Source: Polyangium sp. y55x31
GTDB taxonomy: Bacteria > Myxococcota_A > Polyangia > Polyangiales > Polyangiaceae
Assembly: GCF_029946505.1 (NCBI RefSeq)
Contig: NZ_JARZHG010000002.1
Location: 248,001-312,000 of the forward strand
Length of the DNA stretch: 64,000 nt
Direction of reading: 5' to 3'
This document shows, in pieces, positions 36,475-44,942 of the stretch (positions are counted from its first letter, which is position 1; each line of letters begins with the position of its first letter). The position numbers and the translations under genes were made by a program. The notes beneath the pieces are model-generated. The model saw only the letters and a program-made list of their open reading frames with translations, did not search any database and was not told the DNA's origin.

Positions 36475-37521
36475 TCAGGGTTCGTCGGATCGCGCGGCCC
36501 CGTCACCGGTCGAGACCAAGAACCGCGCGTCGCGCGCATCCCGCAGGAGCGCCATTGCCGTGAGCGCGCCTGCTTGCTCGCGTAGCTCGGCGACGGCGGT
36601 CTCGGCCGGCCAGCCTTCTGCGAGTGGGCGCAGCGCTGCGACGTCGACGCCGGCCTTCCCGAGCAGCGCCACCGCTGCGTAAAACCCGGCCTTGCTCACG
36701 ATTGCCAGCGGCGCTGGCATGTCGAGCGGCGCGCCCGGCGACGTTCGCGGGACGCCGCGCCGCACCGGTTGCGCGTGCCGGCCGAGCACGAGCTCGAGCT
36801 CTGGCACGAGCACGCCCTGCTCGCGCCGCGTCGGCACGAAGACCAGCGCTGCGACGAGGCCTCGACCGTCGCAGGCGAGGATCGCGTCGGCCACTGGGAG
36901 CCGGCCGAGCGGCGCCTCCCAGGGCACGCTGATGGCCGTCACCTCCGAGGCGAGCGACGTCGAGCGGGCTGGCACGTCCTCCGGCATTGCGCTCTCCAGA
37001 TCCTCGGCCGTGAGGATGCCGCCCGCCACGGGCCCGCCTGCTGCGAGCAAGGCGCTCACTGCCTCGTCGGAGGCGAGCGCGAGCGGTCCTGCTGCTCCCA
37101 CGCGCTTGATCAGCGCTGCGCGTTTCGTGGCGCCTGCGGCCTCTGCCGCGGCGACGCCGGCCCGCGCGAGCCCGCCGAGCCCCGATCGACCCCGCGCTGC
37201 GTGCAGGATCGCGACGAGCCCGAGTGATCGCGGCACCGACACGTATGCGCCCGGCGGGATCTCTTTTTCGGTCTTCCACCCGCGTGGGCGAGCGGCGCCT
37301 TTTCCCGGCTGAAGGGAACGTCCGTCGATCACGCGCGCGCCGGCTCCTCCGCCTGCGACGATCGCCACGACGGGCGAGAGCAGCACGGAGGCATCCTGAC
37401 CGGCGGCCGCGAAAAACCCGGCGATGACGGCGTCGGCGGCGCTGCCACCGGCGTCGAGCGCGGCCTGGGCCGGGCCTTGCGTGGTCGCCGAGCGTGCGAG
37501 TGCGAGAGCGCCGCGGATCAC
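36475..37521 (-). CDS. Gamma-glutamyltransferase-like protein without the catalytic Thr motif
   Basis: The product is 348 residues. It resembles the large subunit of gamma-glutamyltransferase (GGT): ALDAGGSAADAVIAGFF, a VSVPRSLGLVAILHAARG stretch, and GGILTAEDLESAMPEDVPA, which matches the GGT region before the autocleavage site. The nucleophile motif of GGT (D-x-GTTH) is not present and the small-subunit part is much shortened, so I think it lacks transferase/autoprocessing activity. No signal peptide is seen, unlike the secreted GGT. It starts with four bases of overlap with the DUF72 stop. It is last in the - strand block that begins with rpsP. Confidence 0.65.
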   Translation of the reverse strand: MIRGALALARSATTQGPAQAALDAGGSAADAVIAGFFAAAGQDASVLLSPVVAIVAGGGAGARVIDGRSLQPGKGAARPRGWKTEKEIPPGAYVSVPRSLGLVAILHAARGRSGLGGLARAGVAAAEAAGATKRAALIKRVGAAGPLALASDEAVSALLAAGGPVAGGILTAEDLESAMPEDVPARSTSLASEVTAISVPWEAPLGRLPVADAILACDGRGLVAALVFVPTRREQGVLVPELELVLGRHAQPVRRGVPRTSPGAPLDMPAPLAIVSKAGFYAAVALLGKAGVDVAALRPLAEGWPAETAVAELREQAGALTAMALLRDARDARFLVSTGDGAARSDEP

Positions 37522-38249
37522 TGCTCTTCGTCCTCCGCGACGAGCGGACGCACGATGGGCGCGACTGGCGCCGCGATCGATCCTGCCTCCGGCGCGCGGC
37601 CCGTTCGTGCGAGCGCGGCGACGAGCGTGGACTTCGCGCGAACGGCGGCCCCGCGCGTTCCTTCGACCACCAAGAAAATGTCTCGACGCTCGCCGAGCCG
37701 CTTCGCCACGCGATCGAGCGCGGCGGCCGAGAGCATGGCCTGCGCGCCGAGCGATCGGAGGCGCGTGTAGACCACGGGGCCGCGCGGCAGATCGTCGCGC
37801 GCCGCATCGAAGACGGGGAGCACGCCTGCGGCGCGCGCCGTGTCGATCACGTCTTCACGCTCCCACATGCCACGCGGCTCCCAGAAGCGGAGCGCGCCTT
37901 CGGCCGGGATGCGCGCGAAGAGCGCGGCGATGCGCTTGCGGTTCGCGGCGGTCGGTCGGATCTCGGTCGACGTCGAGAGCACGATGCAGCGTGCTTCGAG
38001 CGTCGTCGCGACTTCGAGCGAGGTAGCGAGCGCGTCGTCGAGCGCCTTGCCTGGGGCGAGCTCGGCCACGACGCGCGGCAAGACCACGCTGAACACGAAC
38101 GCGGGCGGCGCCGCCTTGCGCCACTTCCGCAAGCCGGCTGCGGCGGGCAGCGACGTGTCGATCGGGCGGATCTCCACCAGATCGAGCTGATCCTTGTACT
38201 TCTTGATGTCGCCCTGGAGGGCGTGCACGCCCACGTGGAGTCTTGCCAT
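37518..38249 (-). CDS. DUF72 (YecE-like) family protein
   Basis: This 243-residue protein resembles DUF72: an N-terminal LHVGVHALQG strand, YKDQLDLVEIRPIDTSLPAA, WRKAAPPAFVFSVVLPRVV, then GALRFWEPRGMW and VVYTRLRSLG at family positions. It is a TIM-barrel-like fold of unknown biochemical role. The ATG at 38249 is 12 bases after the LPLAT stop. Its stop overlaps the GGT-like start by four bases, so it is translationally coupled. The family match is by memory of the pattern; it is a diverged member. Confidence 0.7.
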   Translation of the reverse strand: MARLHVGVHALQGDIKKYKDQLDLVEIRPIDTSLPAAAGLRKWRKAAPPAFVFSVVLPRVVAELAPGKALDDALATSLEVATTLEARCIVLSTSTEIRPTAANRKRIAALFARIPAEGALRFWEPRGMWEREDVIDTARAAGVLPVFDAARDDLPRGPVVYTRLRSLGAQAMLSAAALDRVAKRLGERRDIFLVVEGTRGAAVRAKSTLVAALARTGRAPEAGSIAAPVAPIVRPLVAEDEEQ

Positions 38250-38261
38250 GGCGGGGTCTCT

Positions 38262-39167
38262 TTACTCGAAGTGGAACCACTGGGTGGGGTTCTCGCGCAA
38301 AAAGCTTTCCATCGCGGCGGCGACGCGCCGTGCGGCGAGGGAAAGCTCGTCCTCGCTGGGCCGGCGCGGCAGCGAGATCGGCGGACAGCTCCGCACCTCG
38401 TAGCGCATGTAACCCAGCCGCCTCGTGAAGACGGGCACGATCGGCGCCCCGCTCAAGGCGGCGAGCGAGAGCGGGCCCTCGGGGACGACGAAGGGCTCGC
38501 CGAAAAGCGTGACTTCGCGCCCGCGCATGCCCTTCGGGAGCCTGTCGATCTGGACCGCCACGACGCCGCCGCGCCTTAGGTGCGAGAGCAGCGGCAGCGC
38601 GTCGAGCGGGCTCGTCCCCACGTGCACGATGCGCACACCGGCCTTGTCGCGCGCGTCGTCCGTGAGCGCCTCCGCGCGCTCGTCGCGCTCGTGCGCCATC
38701 ACCACGACGACGTCGGCTGTGTGCACGCTGCGCAAGATCGGGCCTGCGGCTTGCCAGCCGCCCGTGTGCGCCGTCGCGATGATCACGCCGCGACCCTCGG
38801 ACGCCGCTTGCACGTAGTTCTCGTCCGACGCGCAGAGCCCCACGAGGCGCTCGGGCCGCCCGCGACCCACGAGAAATGCCTCCGTCAAGCAACTCGCGAA
38901 GCTCGCGAAGACGCGCGCGACGTCGACGTTCTCCACGAGCGCGTTCCGCGGCCCCAGCGCACGCCGCAGGTTTTCTCGGACCGCACGACGCTGCCGCCCG
39001 AGCGCGAGTCCGAAGGCGAGCCCGATGAGCGGCGGCGCGTATCGCACGAAGGGGCGCGGGCCGTGCGTCACGCCTGCGTCGAGCGCGCGGCGCCAGAGCA
39101 CCGAGTCGTGCCGGCGTAGATCGTCGATCAGCTTGCCGAGGTCGTCACCGATCCCCACGGGGCCCAC
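38262..39167 (-). CDS. LpxL/HtrB-like lysophospholipid acyltransferase-family protein
   Basis: The product is 301 residues of the LABLAT/LpxL acyltransferase group, which in Gram-negatives adds secondary acyl chains to lipid A. It has RRAVRENLRRALG, VIIATAHTGGWQAAG, and VVAVQIDRLPKGMRGREVTLFG. The active-site motif of the family is H(x4)E/D; here it is HTGGWQ, so the acidic residue is Gln. The start is ATG 39167; no strong N-terminal membrane anchor is visible apart from the hydrophobic PPLIGLAFGLALG. It lies eight bases after queG in the same block. Confidence 0.78.
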   Translation of the reverse strand: MGPVGIGDDLGKLIDDLRRHDSVLWRRALDAGVTHGPRPFVRYAPPLIGLAFGLALGRQRRAVRENLRRALGPRNALVENVDVARVFASFASCLTEAFLVGRGRPERLVGLCASDENYVQAASEGRGVIIATAHTGGWQAAGPILRSVHTADVVVVMAHERDERAEALTDDARDKAGVRIVHVGTSPLDALPLLSHLRRGGVVAVQIDRLPKGMRGREVTLFGEPFVVPEGPLSLAALSGAPIVPVFTRRLGYMRYEVRSCPPISLPRRPSEDELSLAARRVAAAMESFLRENPTQWFHFE

Positions 39168-39175
39168 CTAGCGGC

Positions 39176-40330
39176 TCAGCGGCGCGGCGCAAAGGGCGGC
39201 GCGTCCGGCTCGACGACGCCCTCGTCGTGGCTGCTGGATCCAGGCTCCGGGAGGACCTTCCCGATCCGAAGAAGCCCCCACACGCCGACCTCGCGCGCCG
39301 CTGCGTCGTCGTGCGCCGCGGCCCGCTCGAGGGTCCTCACGTCGTCCTCTGCGCTCGGCCCTTCGGGATCCCGCGCGAGCCTGTTCGCCGCGACGAGCGC
39401 TGCATTTCGCGCGAGCCCTCCGCGATGCGCACGCCTGAGCGGGGTCCCCTGGATCGTCTCGGGGAACGCTTCCTCCTCGATCGACGCGAGATCCGACAAA
39501 CGCATCTCCGACCAGCGCGGCAGCGGATGGAACTGCTGCGTGCGCGTCTCGGGCGGCGGCGCCGTCCGGTTGTAGGGACAAACCTCCTGGCAAACGTCGC
39601 AGCCGAAGAGGTGCTCGCCCATCGCGGCGCGCAGCTCCTCGGGCGGCGCTTCGTACTGCTCGATCGTGAGGTACGAGATGCACCGCCGCGCATCGAGCAC
39701 GAAGGGCTTCGGAAATGCGCCCGTCGGGCATGCATCGAGGCAACGCGTGCACGCACCGCAACGCTCGTGCATCGGCACGCCCGGCGTGAGCACGAGCGTC
39801 GTGACGACCTCGCCGAGCATGAGGAAGCTCCCCTGCCCCGGGACGATCACGAGCCCGTTTTTCCCCACGAACCCGATCCCTGCGCGCGCGGCCCACGCGC
39901 GCTCCATCACCGGCTCGATGTCGCAGAGCGGACGCGCATCGATGCCGGGGCCGAGCCCGCGGATGAACTCGGCGAGCCGGCGCAACTTCTTGCGAAGAAA
40001 GAGGTGATAGTCCTGCCCGCGCGCGTAGCGGGCGATCCCACGCGCGACCTCGGGATCGTGCGCCTCGGCCTCGGCCGAGCGGGCATAACGACGACCGACA
40101 CACACGACGCTGCGCGCGCCCGGGAGGATCGCCTCCGTGTCGAGCCTTCGCCGCTCCTCGACGTACTCTTCGAGGTAGCGCATCGTGCCGTGCATCCCGG
40201 CCTCGATGAACGCGCGGTAGCGGTCGTGCTCGACGTCGAGCGGCTCGTCGGCGCGCGCCACGCCGACCACGTCGAAGCCGAGCTCGAATGCCCGCTCCCG
40301 GACCCGCTGATCGACGTCGCTCGCGGACAT
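39176..40330 (-). CDS. queG: Epoxyqueuosine reductase QueG
   Basis: This 384-residue cobalamin-dependent reductase does the last step of queuosine synthesis in tRNA. Two 4Fe-4S clusters are visible: CGACTRCLDACPTGA and CDVCQEVCPYN, with an extra C in RRCISYLTIEQ. The N-terminal AFELGFDVVGVARAD and MRYLEEYVEERR are typical, and the C-terminal ~80 residues look like HEAT repeats. It starts at ATG 40330, 40 bases behind the SPOUT gene. Other queuosine genes are not nearby. Confidence 0.93.
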   Translation of the reverse strand: MSASDVDQRVRERAFELGFDVVGVARADEPLDVEHDRYRAFIEAGMHGTMRYLEEYVEERRRLDTEAILPGARSVVCVGRRYARSAEAEAHDPEVARGIARYARGQDYHLFLRKKLRRLAEFIRGLGPGIDARPLCDIEPVMERAWAARAGIGFVGKNGLVIVPGQGSFLMLGEVVTTLVLTPGVPMHERCGACTRCLDACPTGAFPKPFVLDARRCISYLTIEQYEAPPEELRAAMGEHLFGCDVCQEVCPYNRTAPPPETRTQQFHPLPRWSEMRLSDLASIEEEAFPETIQGTPLRRAHRGGLARNAALVAANRLARDPEGPSAEDDVRTLERAAAHDDAAAREVGVWGLLRIGKVLPEPGSSSHDEGVVEPDAPPFAPRR

Positions 40331-40370
40331 CCGCCCCGCCTCCCCGCGCGCCGCAAGCGCCGCGATCGAG

Positions 40371-40937
40371 CTACCCGAACAGCCGATCGAGCACGATCGC
40401 GCACGCCGCGCGCACGCTCAGGTGATTGTAGCCCGTGTCCTTCGCCGCGTGGATCGGCGCGAGGCGAACGTCGGCCGACGCGACGAGCTCACCCGCGAGG
40501 CCCCACCCCGTCCCGAATGTGATCAGCACGGGTTTGTCCGTTCGCGAGAGGTGCGCGCGCGCGTCGGGGTAGTTCGTCACGGGCCCACGCTTCGCCGAGG
40601 CCGCCGTCGTCCAGAGCTCGATCCCCGCGCGCCCCGCGCCCGGCGCGAGCGAGGTGTACACGTCTTCCAAGCTCGGCACGATTCGCAGGACATCGAGCGC
40701 GTCCGCGCGATCGGGGATCCGCTTCTTGCCCGAGCCGTTCACCCAGTGATCACGGATGCGCTCGGCGAGGAGCCGCTGCGCCGCGACCGGATGCACGACG
40801 TAGAGCTCCATCACGCCGAACGTGCGCGCGCTCCGGGCCATGTCGTGCAGATCCAGGTTCGTGATCGCGGTCGTCACGATCTCCCCGCCTCGGTCGAGCA
40901 CGGGGTGATGCACCAGAGCGAGCGCGACCTTCGTCAC
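40371..40937 (-). CDS. SPOUT-type RNA methyltransferase (PF09936-like)
   Basis: This 188-residue protein belongs to the small SPOUT family placed after trmD in many deltaproteobacteria and Thermotoga (TM1570 type). It has VALALVHHPVLDRGGEIVTT at the N-terminus, FGVMELYVVHPV, and VLITFGTGWGLAGEL, which should bind SAM through a trefoil knot. RNA target is unknown. The ATG overlaps the trmD stop by four bases (ATGA), consistent with one transcript. Confidence 0.85.
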   Translation of the reverse strand: MTKVALALVHHPVLDRGGEIVTTAITNLDLHDMARSARTFGVMELYVVHPVAAQRLLAERIRDHWVNGSGKKRIPDRADALDVLRIVPSLEDVYTSLAPGAGRAGIELWTTAASAKRGPVTNYPDARAHLSRTDKPVLITFGTGWGLAGELVASADVRLAPIHAAKDTGYNHLSVRAACAIVLDRLFG

Positions 40938-41677
40938 GACGAGCTCCGCTCGGCGCGCAGACGTTTCGCCCGCTCCAGCAGCTCGGGCCTGCGCGCCGCC
41001 GTGCGCGCCTCGGCTTGCTCGCGCCGGAAGGCCGCGATCGCCGCGTGGTTACCGCCTTTCAACACCTCGGGCACCTTCATCCCGCGGAACTCCTCGGGCC
41101 GTGTGTAGTGGGGATACTCGAGCAGCCCGTCCATCGCGGCGCTGTGCGACTCGTGCATCGCCGAGTCCGCGCTGCCGAGCACGCCGGGCAAGAGCCGCGA
41201 ACAAGCGTCGACGATCGCCATCGCCGCCACCTCGCCGCCCGCGAGCACGAAGTCGCCGAGCGAGATCTCCTCGTCGACGAACGCGTGCACCCGATCGTCG
41301 AAGCCTTCGTAACGGCCACACACGAGCGTGATCCACGGCAGCGCTGCGAGCGCCTCGACCTTGCGCTGGTCGAGCACGCTTCCTTGCGGCGAGAGCAGCA
41401 CGCGGTGCGATCGCGTGGCGTCCGCGCCCTCGCGTCCTTCCCGCGCTTTCTGCTCGAGCGCTTCGATGCACTCGACCACGACGTCGACGCGGATCACCAT
41501 GCCCGAGCCGCCGCCGTACGGCGTGTCGTCGACGCTGCGATGTCGGCCGAGCCCGTGCTCGCGCAGGTTCGCGCAGCGTACGTCGAGCGCGCCTGCACGC
41601 GCCGCACGGCCGACCATCCCCGTCGCCAGGAATGGCTCGAACATCTCGGGAAAGAGGGTGACGATGTCGACACGCAT
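40934..41677 (-). CDS. trmD: tRNA (guanine37-N1)-methyltransferase TrmD
   Basis: TrmD methylates G37 of tRNAs with G36, preventing frameshifts. The 247-residue protein has the family motifs VDIVTLFPEMFEPFL, YGGGSGMVIRVD, LSPQG, and CGRYEGFDDRV, with VLAGGEVAAMAIVDA and HYTRPEEF. It sits in the standard rpsP-khpA-rimM-trmD order; its start is 12 bases after rimM. It is essential in many bacteria. Confidence 0.97.
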   Translation of the reverse strand: MRVDIVTLFPEMFEPFLATGMVGRAARAGALDVRCANLREHGLGRHRSVDDTPYGGGSGMVIRVDVVVECIEALEQKAREGREGADATRSHRVLLSPQGSVLDQRKVEALAALPWITLVCGRYEGFDDRVHAFVDEEISLGDFVLAGGEVAAMAIVDACSRLLPGVLGSADSAMHESHSAAMDGLLEYPHYTRPEEFRGMKVPEVLKGGNHAAIAAFRREQAEARTAARRPELLERAKRLRAERSSS

Positions 41678-41689
41678 GCGCGCGCCTCG

Positions 41690-42238
41690 TCAGGTGAGGC
41701 CGTCGAGCGTGACGAGCCGGACGACCCCGGCGTCGATGTCCACGGATGCGACGAAGTCGTCGAGCAGCGGGACCTCGAGCTTGCTGCCGTCCGCGCGTTC
41801 GACGACGAGCACCTCGCAGGTCGGGTACGAGGCCAGCGTGAGGACGCGACCGATGATCTCGCCGGAGCCGAGCTCGGCGCGCGCGCCTTCGACGTCGCAC
41901 GCGTAAAACTCGCCCTCTTCGAGCGGCGGGAACTCGTCCCGCGGCACGAGCAGGATCGCCCCGCGCAGCGCCTCGGCGGCATCCCGATCCGCGACACCCG
42001 CGAGCCGCGCGAGCACGGCTTTGTTCGCGCTCCGGATCGACGTGATGTCGGCCGCGCGCTCCACACCGTCGGGGAGACGCAGCTTGAGCGTCGGCCGCTG
42101 CCCGAGCAGATCGGAGCCCTCGTGATAGAGCTTGAGGCGGACCTCGCCCTGGATCCCGTGGGCGCGCGCGATCTCCGCGACGGCGATGAACCGTCGCGGG
42201 GCTTCGGCCTCGTTCGTGGCGCGCTTACGCGGGATCAA
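41690..42238 (-). CDS. rimM: Ribosome maturation factor RimM
   Basis: RimM binds uS19 and helps 16S maturation of the 30S head. The 182-residue protein has the N-terminal domain IARAHGIQGEVRLKLYHEG, the middle AEALRGAILLVPRDEFPPLEEGEFY (usual EYYWHDL-like site changed to EGEFYACDVEG), and a PRC-barrel C-terminus (IDAGVVRLVTLDG). The ATG overlaps the khpA stop by four bases. Confidence 0.93.
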   Translation of the reverse strand: MIPRKRATNEAEAPRRFIAVAEIARAHGIQGEVRLKLYHEGSDLLGQRPTLKLRLPDGVERAADITSIRSANKAVLARLAGVADRDAAEALRGAILLVPRDEFPPLEEGEFYACDVEGARAELGSGEIIGRVLTLASYPTCEVLVVERADGSKLEVPLLDDFVASVDIDAGVVRLVTLDGLT

Positions 42239-42495
42239 TCCAGGATGTCGAGGTGGGCCCGAAGGCCCGCCTTGCTGGCGGCCGCGTTGAGGAGCGCGCG
42301 GATCGACTGGGCGGTGCGGCCATCCTTGCCGATCACTTTGCCGATGTCCTCACGCGCCACGCTGAGCTCGATGCGCGGGAACCTGTCTCCCGTGACCTCG
42401 CGGACGGTCACCTTCTCGGGATGATCCACGAGCGACCGCGCGATGAGCGCGACGAGATCCAGCAGCATGGTGGAGGACGCAGGAGACGGCGCCAT
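42235..42495 (-). CDS. khpA: KH-domain RNA-binding protein KhpA
   Basis: This small single-KH protein, 86 residues, has the conserved IGKVIGKDGRTAQSIRALL (GKDG loop) and DHPEKVTVREV. It works with KhpB/Jag in RNA binding and cell-wall regulation in some bacteria. The start is ATG 42495, with CGAGG upstream lying in the rpsP stop; a later Met (42468) would give the usual 77-residue form. It is in the rpsP-rimM-trmD block. Confidence 0.9.
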   Translation of the reverse strand: MAPSPASSTMLLDLVALIARSLVDHPEKVTVREVTGDRFPRIELSVAREDIGKVIGKDGRTAQSIRALLNAAASKAGLRAHLDILD

Positions 42496-42501
42496 GCCTC
42501 G

Positions 42502-42756
42502 TTACTTCGCCACCGTCGCCGCGACGACGTCCGGGCGCTTCAGCAGAAGCTCGACCGTGTGCGAGGGCTGCGCCCCGACATCACGCCAGTGCTTCACGCG
42601 AGCCGTGTCCAGGCGGATCTCGTTGCGACGCGGGTCGTACGTGCCCAAACGTTCGATGAACCGGCCTCCGCGCGGAGCGCGCTGGTCGGCGACGACGATA
42701 CGGTAGAACGGGGTCTTCTTCGTGCCCGCCCGGGCGAGGCGGATATGAACGGCCAT
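42502..42756 (-). CDS. rpsP: Small ribosomal subunit protein bS16
   Basis: This 84-residue protein of the 30S subunit has typical bS16 sequence: VHIRLARAGTKKTPFYRIVV, ERLGTYDP and VKHWRDVGAQPSHTV. It is first in the rpsP-khpA-rimM-trmD block. A TAA stop, rare here, overlaps the Shine-Dalgarno of khpA. A promoter lies about 105 bases upstream. Confidence 0.97.
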   Translation of the reverse strand: MAVHIRLARAGTKKTPFYRIVVADQRAPRGGRFIERLGTYDPRRNEIRLDTARVKHWRDVGAQPSHTVELLLKRPDVVAATVAK

Positions 42757-42860
42757 CGGTGAACCTCGGTCTTCTTGGAGATCCGGCGCTTGCCGGGTGC
42801 GGGCATGACCCGCGCGCATTCGCGGCCCCCGACGCACCACGCCAGGGGAACGGGGGGCGA

Positions 42861-42889
42861 AGGGTAGGCAGAACCCCCCCAACGGTCAA
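42861..42889 (-). promoter_or_regulatory. Sigma70-type promoter of the rpsP block
   Basis: On the - strand TTGACC (42889-42884) and TACCCT (42866-42861) are 17 bases apart. Both match consensus at the important positions. A run of seven G's sits in the spacer. Transcription would start near 42854, giving a leader of about 98 bases before rpsP. No gene lies in this 296-base gap. Confidence 0.6.
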
Positions 42890-43052
42890 GGCCGACAAGA
42901 CGCAAATTCGTCCCGTCCGGTCCTCGCCCTCCGGTTCTTGCGAGCTTGCGGCCCGGACGCACCCCGCGGCCGCGAAAAACATGGGGTCTGGTGAAAGAAG
43001 GAAGAAGCGCCGTGCGGGCACGCCCGGCGTTGTCGAGAGGACAGACGGGAAA

Positions 43053-43250
43053 TCAGCCGATCTCGAGGATGATCACGCCCCGATTCGGGTCGTCCTCATC
43101 CTCGTGAGGGTCCTTCGGTCCGCCTCCAGGTCGACGCGGAGCCGGGTACCGTTCGAGCGGAAGCTCCAGGCGCGGTCGGTTCTCCTCACGCTGCTGGCGC
43201 TCCCTCTCTTCCCGTTGTCGGATTTGTTCGATGATGAAAGGAGGTAGCAT
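43053..43250 (-). CDS. Small conserved-looking protein ending ILEIG, unknown function
   Basis: A 65-residue polar protein starts MLPPFIIEQIRQREERERQQ and ends GVIILEIG. The middle is Glu/Arg/Pro-rich. The ATG at 43250 has GGAGGAGT just upstream, a strong Shine-Dalgarno, which supports it as real. Length and composition suggest a small disordered adaptor with a short hydrophobic C-terminal strand. I recall similar short proteins in other myxobacteria but cannot verify. It precedes rpsP on the same strand with 296 bases between. Confidence 0.65.
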   Translation of the reverse strand: MLPPFIIEQIRQREERERQQREENRPRLELPLERYPAPRRPGGGPKDPHEDEDDPNRGVIILEIG

Positions 43251-43379
43251 CCGGACTCCTCCGCACCGCGTCTGTAGCGTCGCTCGGATGAACGTGCCTA
43301 GCAAGAATGGGCCCGTTCACGAGTCGAATCTAGCAATGAGAGTAACGGGGTCAAGCTTATCGCCCGGGACGACGGTGAT

Positions 43380-44942
43380 ATGCTCGCCGCCTCTATGACG
43401 CAGGATGGCGTGAGATCGCCGGAGCTAGAGCGCCATGCAGCGCGGGCCTCTCGAGCTTCGTCCTCGTCGCCGGAGCCCCGGGCGCGCACGCGGGGCACGG
43501 CGAAGCAGGCGCGCCGTTCCCTTGTGATCTGCGCAGCGCTCGGCATCACGCTCGCCTCCGTGGACGCACGCGCCGCCGCGTTCGACGTCGCGGACACGAC
43601 GTGGGAAGGCTGCTCGGAGCTCTACGTGCTCGCGGTGAACGAGCTCGGCGACGGGCGCGTCAAGGCCGTCGCCGTGCTCGACTGGAACGAGGTCACGCCG
43701 AACGACGGTGTGCTCGTCTTGCACCCGCTCCAGAGCATGGATCCCGAAGAAACGGCGGCCTTCATGAAGGCCGGCGGGCGCCTGGCGATCGTGGACGACT
43801 ACGGCCGGGGCGAGGAGACGCTGCGGCGCTTCCACATCGAGCGGACGTCGCTGCCCTCGCGCCCCGTGGCAGCGCTGCGCAACAACCCCCAGCTCGCGAT
43901 CGCCGAGCCCGTGCTCACCGGTGACAAGGGGCAACTCACGGGCCCGCATCCGGTGGTGGCGAACGTGCAGCAGTTCGTCACGAACCACGCGACGGGGCTC
44001 CGCCACCCGAACCTCTCGCCCGTGCTCGAGGTGCGCGCCGTCGGCGAGCCCCCGACGATCGTCGCGGTCGCGGGCCAGGTCGGCAAGGGCCGGCTCTTCG
44101 CGCTGAGCGACCCCTCGGGCCTCATGAACCAGATGCTGCGCTACCCCGGCAACCGCTCGTTCGCCGTGGGGCTCACGCACTACCTCGTCGACGAAGACGG
44201 CGGCGAACGGCAAAGCGGCCGCCTCTTCATCGTCGCCAACCGCTTCTCCGAGGAGGGCTCGTTCGGCGGCAAGTCGACGCTGCGCAAGGACATCGAGGGG
44301 CAGCTCCGCTCGATCGGCGACGCGCTCGCGGAGGCGCGCCAAAACGGGCTGCCGACCTGGGCGCACTGGCTGCTCGCGCTGCTCGCGGTGGTCGGTGTGG
44401 CTGCGTGGGTGGCGCGTGCCGCGGGGCGCCCGTACAAGAGCCCGCAACCACGCTTCGCGCGACCCGTGCCGCTCGTCGCGCAGGGAGGCGTGGCCGGGCG
44501 CTTCGCGTTGCTCTCGGCCCCGTCCTCGCCGCCGGGGCTGCTCCTGCTCGAGCTGAAGAGCGCGCTCGTCGAGGCGCTCTCGCACAAGCTCGGCGCGCCC
44601 CTCGATCCGTCGGCGGACGCGGTGATTTCTGCGGCCGAGCGCGCGGGAGGCCTTGACGAGCGTGGCCGCTCGGCCTTGAAAGAGGTCCTCGCCGTGATGC
44701 AAAAAGCCGAAGCCTCCGTCGTCGCGGGCAAGCCGGTCCGCGTGCCCCGCGCGGCGCTCCGGCACGCGGCCGCCGTCGTGAGGAACGTGCTCGAACGGGC
44801 GGGCGCGATCACGCCCGAGCCGCTCGGCCACGGCGCCGCGAACGGCGAAAAGACGTCCGATCGCCCGGCGGGAACGAGCCCGACGAGCGACCCCTCACGA
44901 ACCCCGAGCCCGCCCGCACCCGCAGAGGAGAGCGCCACTTGA
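43380..44942 (+). CDS. DUF4350-domain membrane protein
   Basis: The product is 520 residues. After an Arg-rich N-terminus comes a signal or membrane segment (SLVICAALGITLASVDARAA), then an extracytoplasmic domain of the DUF4350 type (VLVLHPLQSMDPEETAAFMKAGGRLAIVDD), a second membrane segment (WLLALLAVVGVAAWVARAAG) and a cytoplasmic tail rich in Pro/Ser/Thr. In other genomes DUF4350 proteins stand with MoxR and DUF58 genes, as here. The start ATG at 43380 or 43395 is uncertain. Its stop overlaps the moxR-like TTG start (TTGA). Confidence 0.8.
   Translation: MLAASMTQDGVRSPELERHAARASRASSSSPEPRARTRGTAKQARRSLVICAALGITLASVDARAAAFDVADTTWEGCSELYVLAVNELGDGRVKAVAVLDWNEVTPNDGVLVLHPLQSMDPEETAAFMKAGGRLAIVDDYGRGEETLRRFHIERTSLPSRPVAALRNNPQLAIAEPVLTGDKGQLTGPHPVVANVQQFVTNHATGLRHPNLSPVLEVRAVGEPPTIVAVAGQVGKGRLFALSDPSGLMNQMLRYPGNRSFAVGLTHYLVDEDGGERQSGRLFIVANRFSEEGSFGGKSTLRKDIEGQLRSIGDALAEARQNGLPTWAHWLLALLAVVGVAAWVARAAGRPYKSPQPRFARPVPLVAQGGVAGRFALLSAPSSPPGLLLLELKSALVEALSHKLGAPLDPSADAVISAAERAGGLDERGRSALKEVLAVMQKAEASVVAGKPVRVPRAALRHAAAVVRNVLERAGAITPEPLGHGAANGEKTSDRPAGTSPTSDPSRTPSPPAPAEESAT

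Noticed and set aside
43425-44831. Open - strand frame opposite the DUF4350 gene
   Set aside because: Composition of a shadow frame; the + strand gene has a signal segment, membrane segment and MoxR/DUF58 neighbours.
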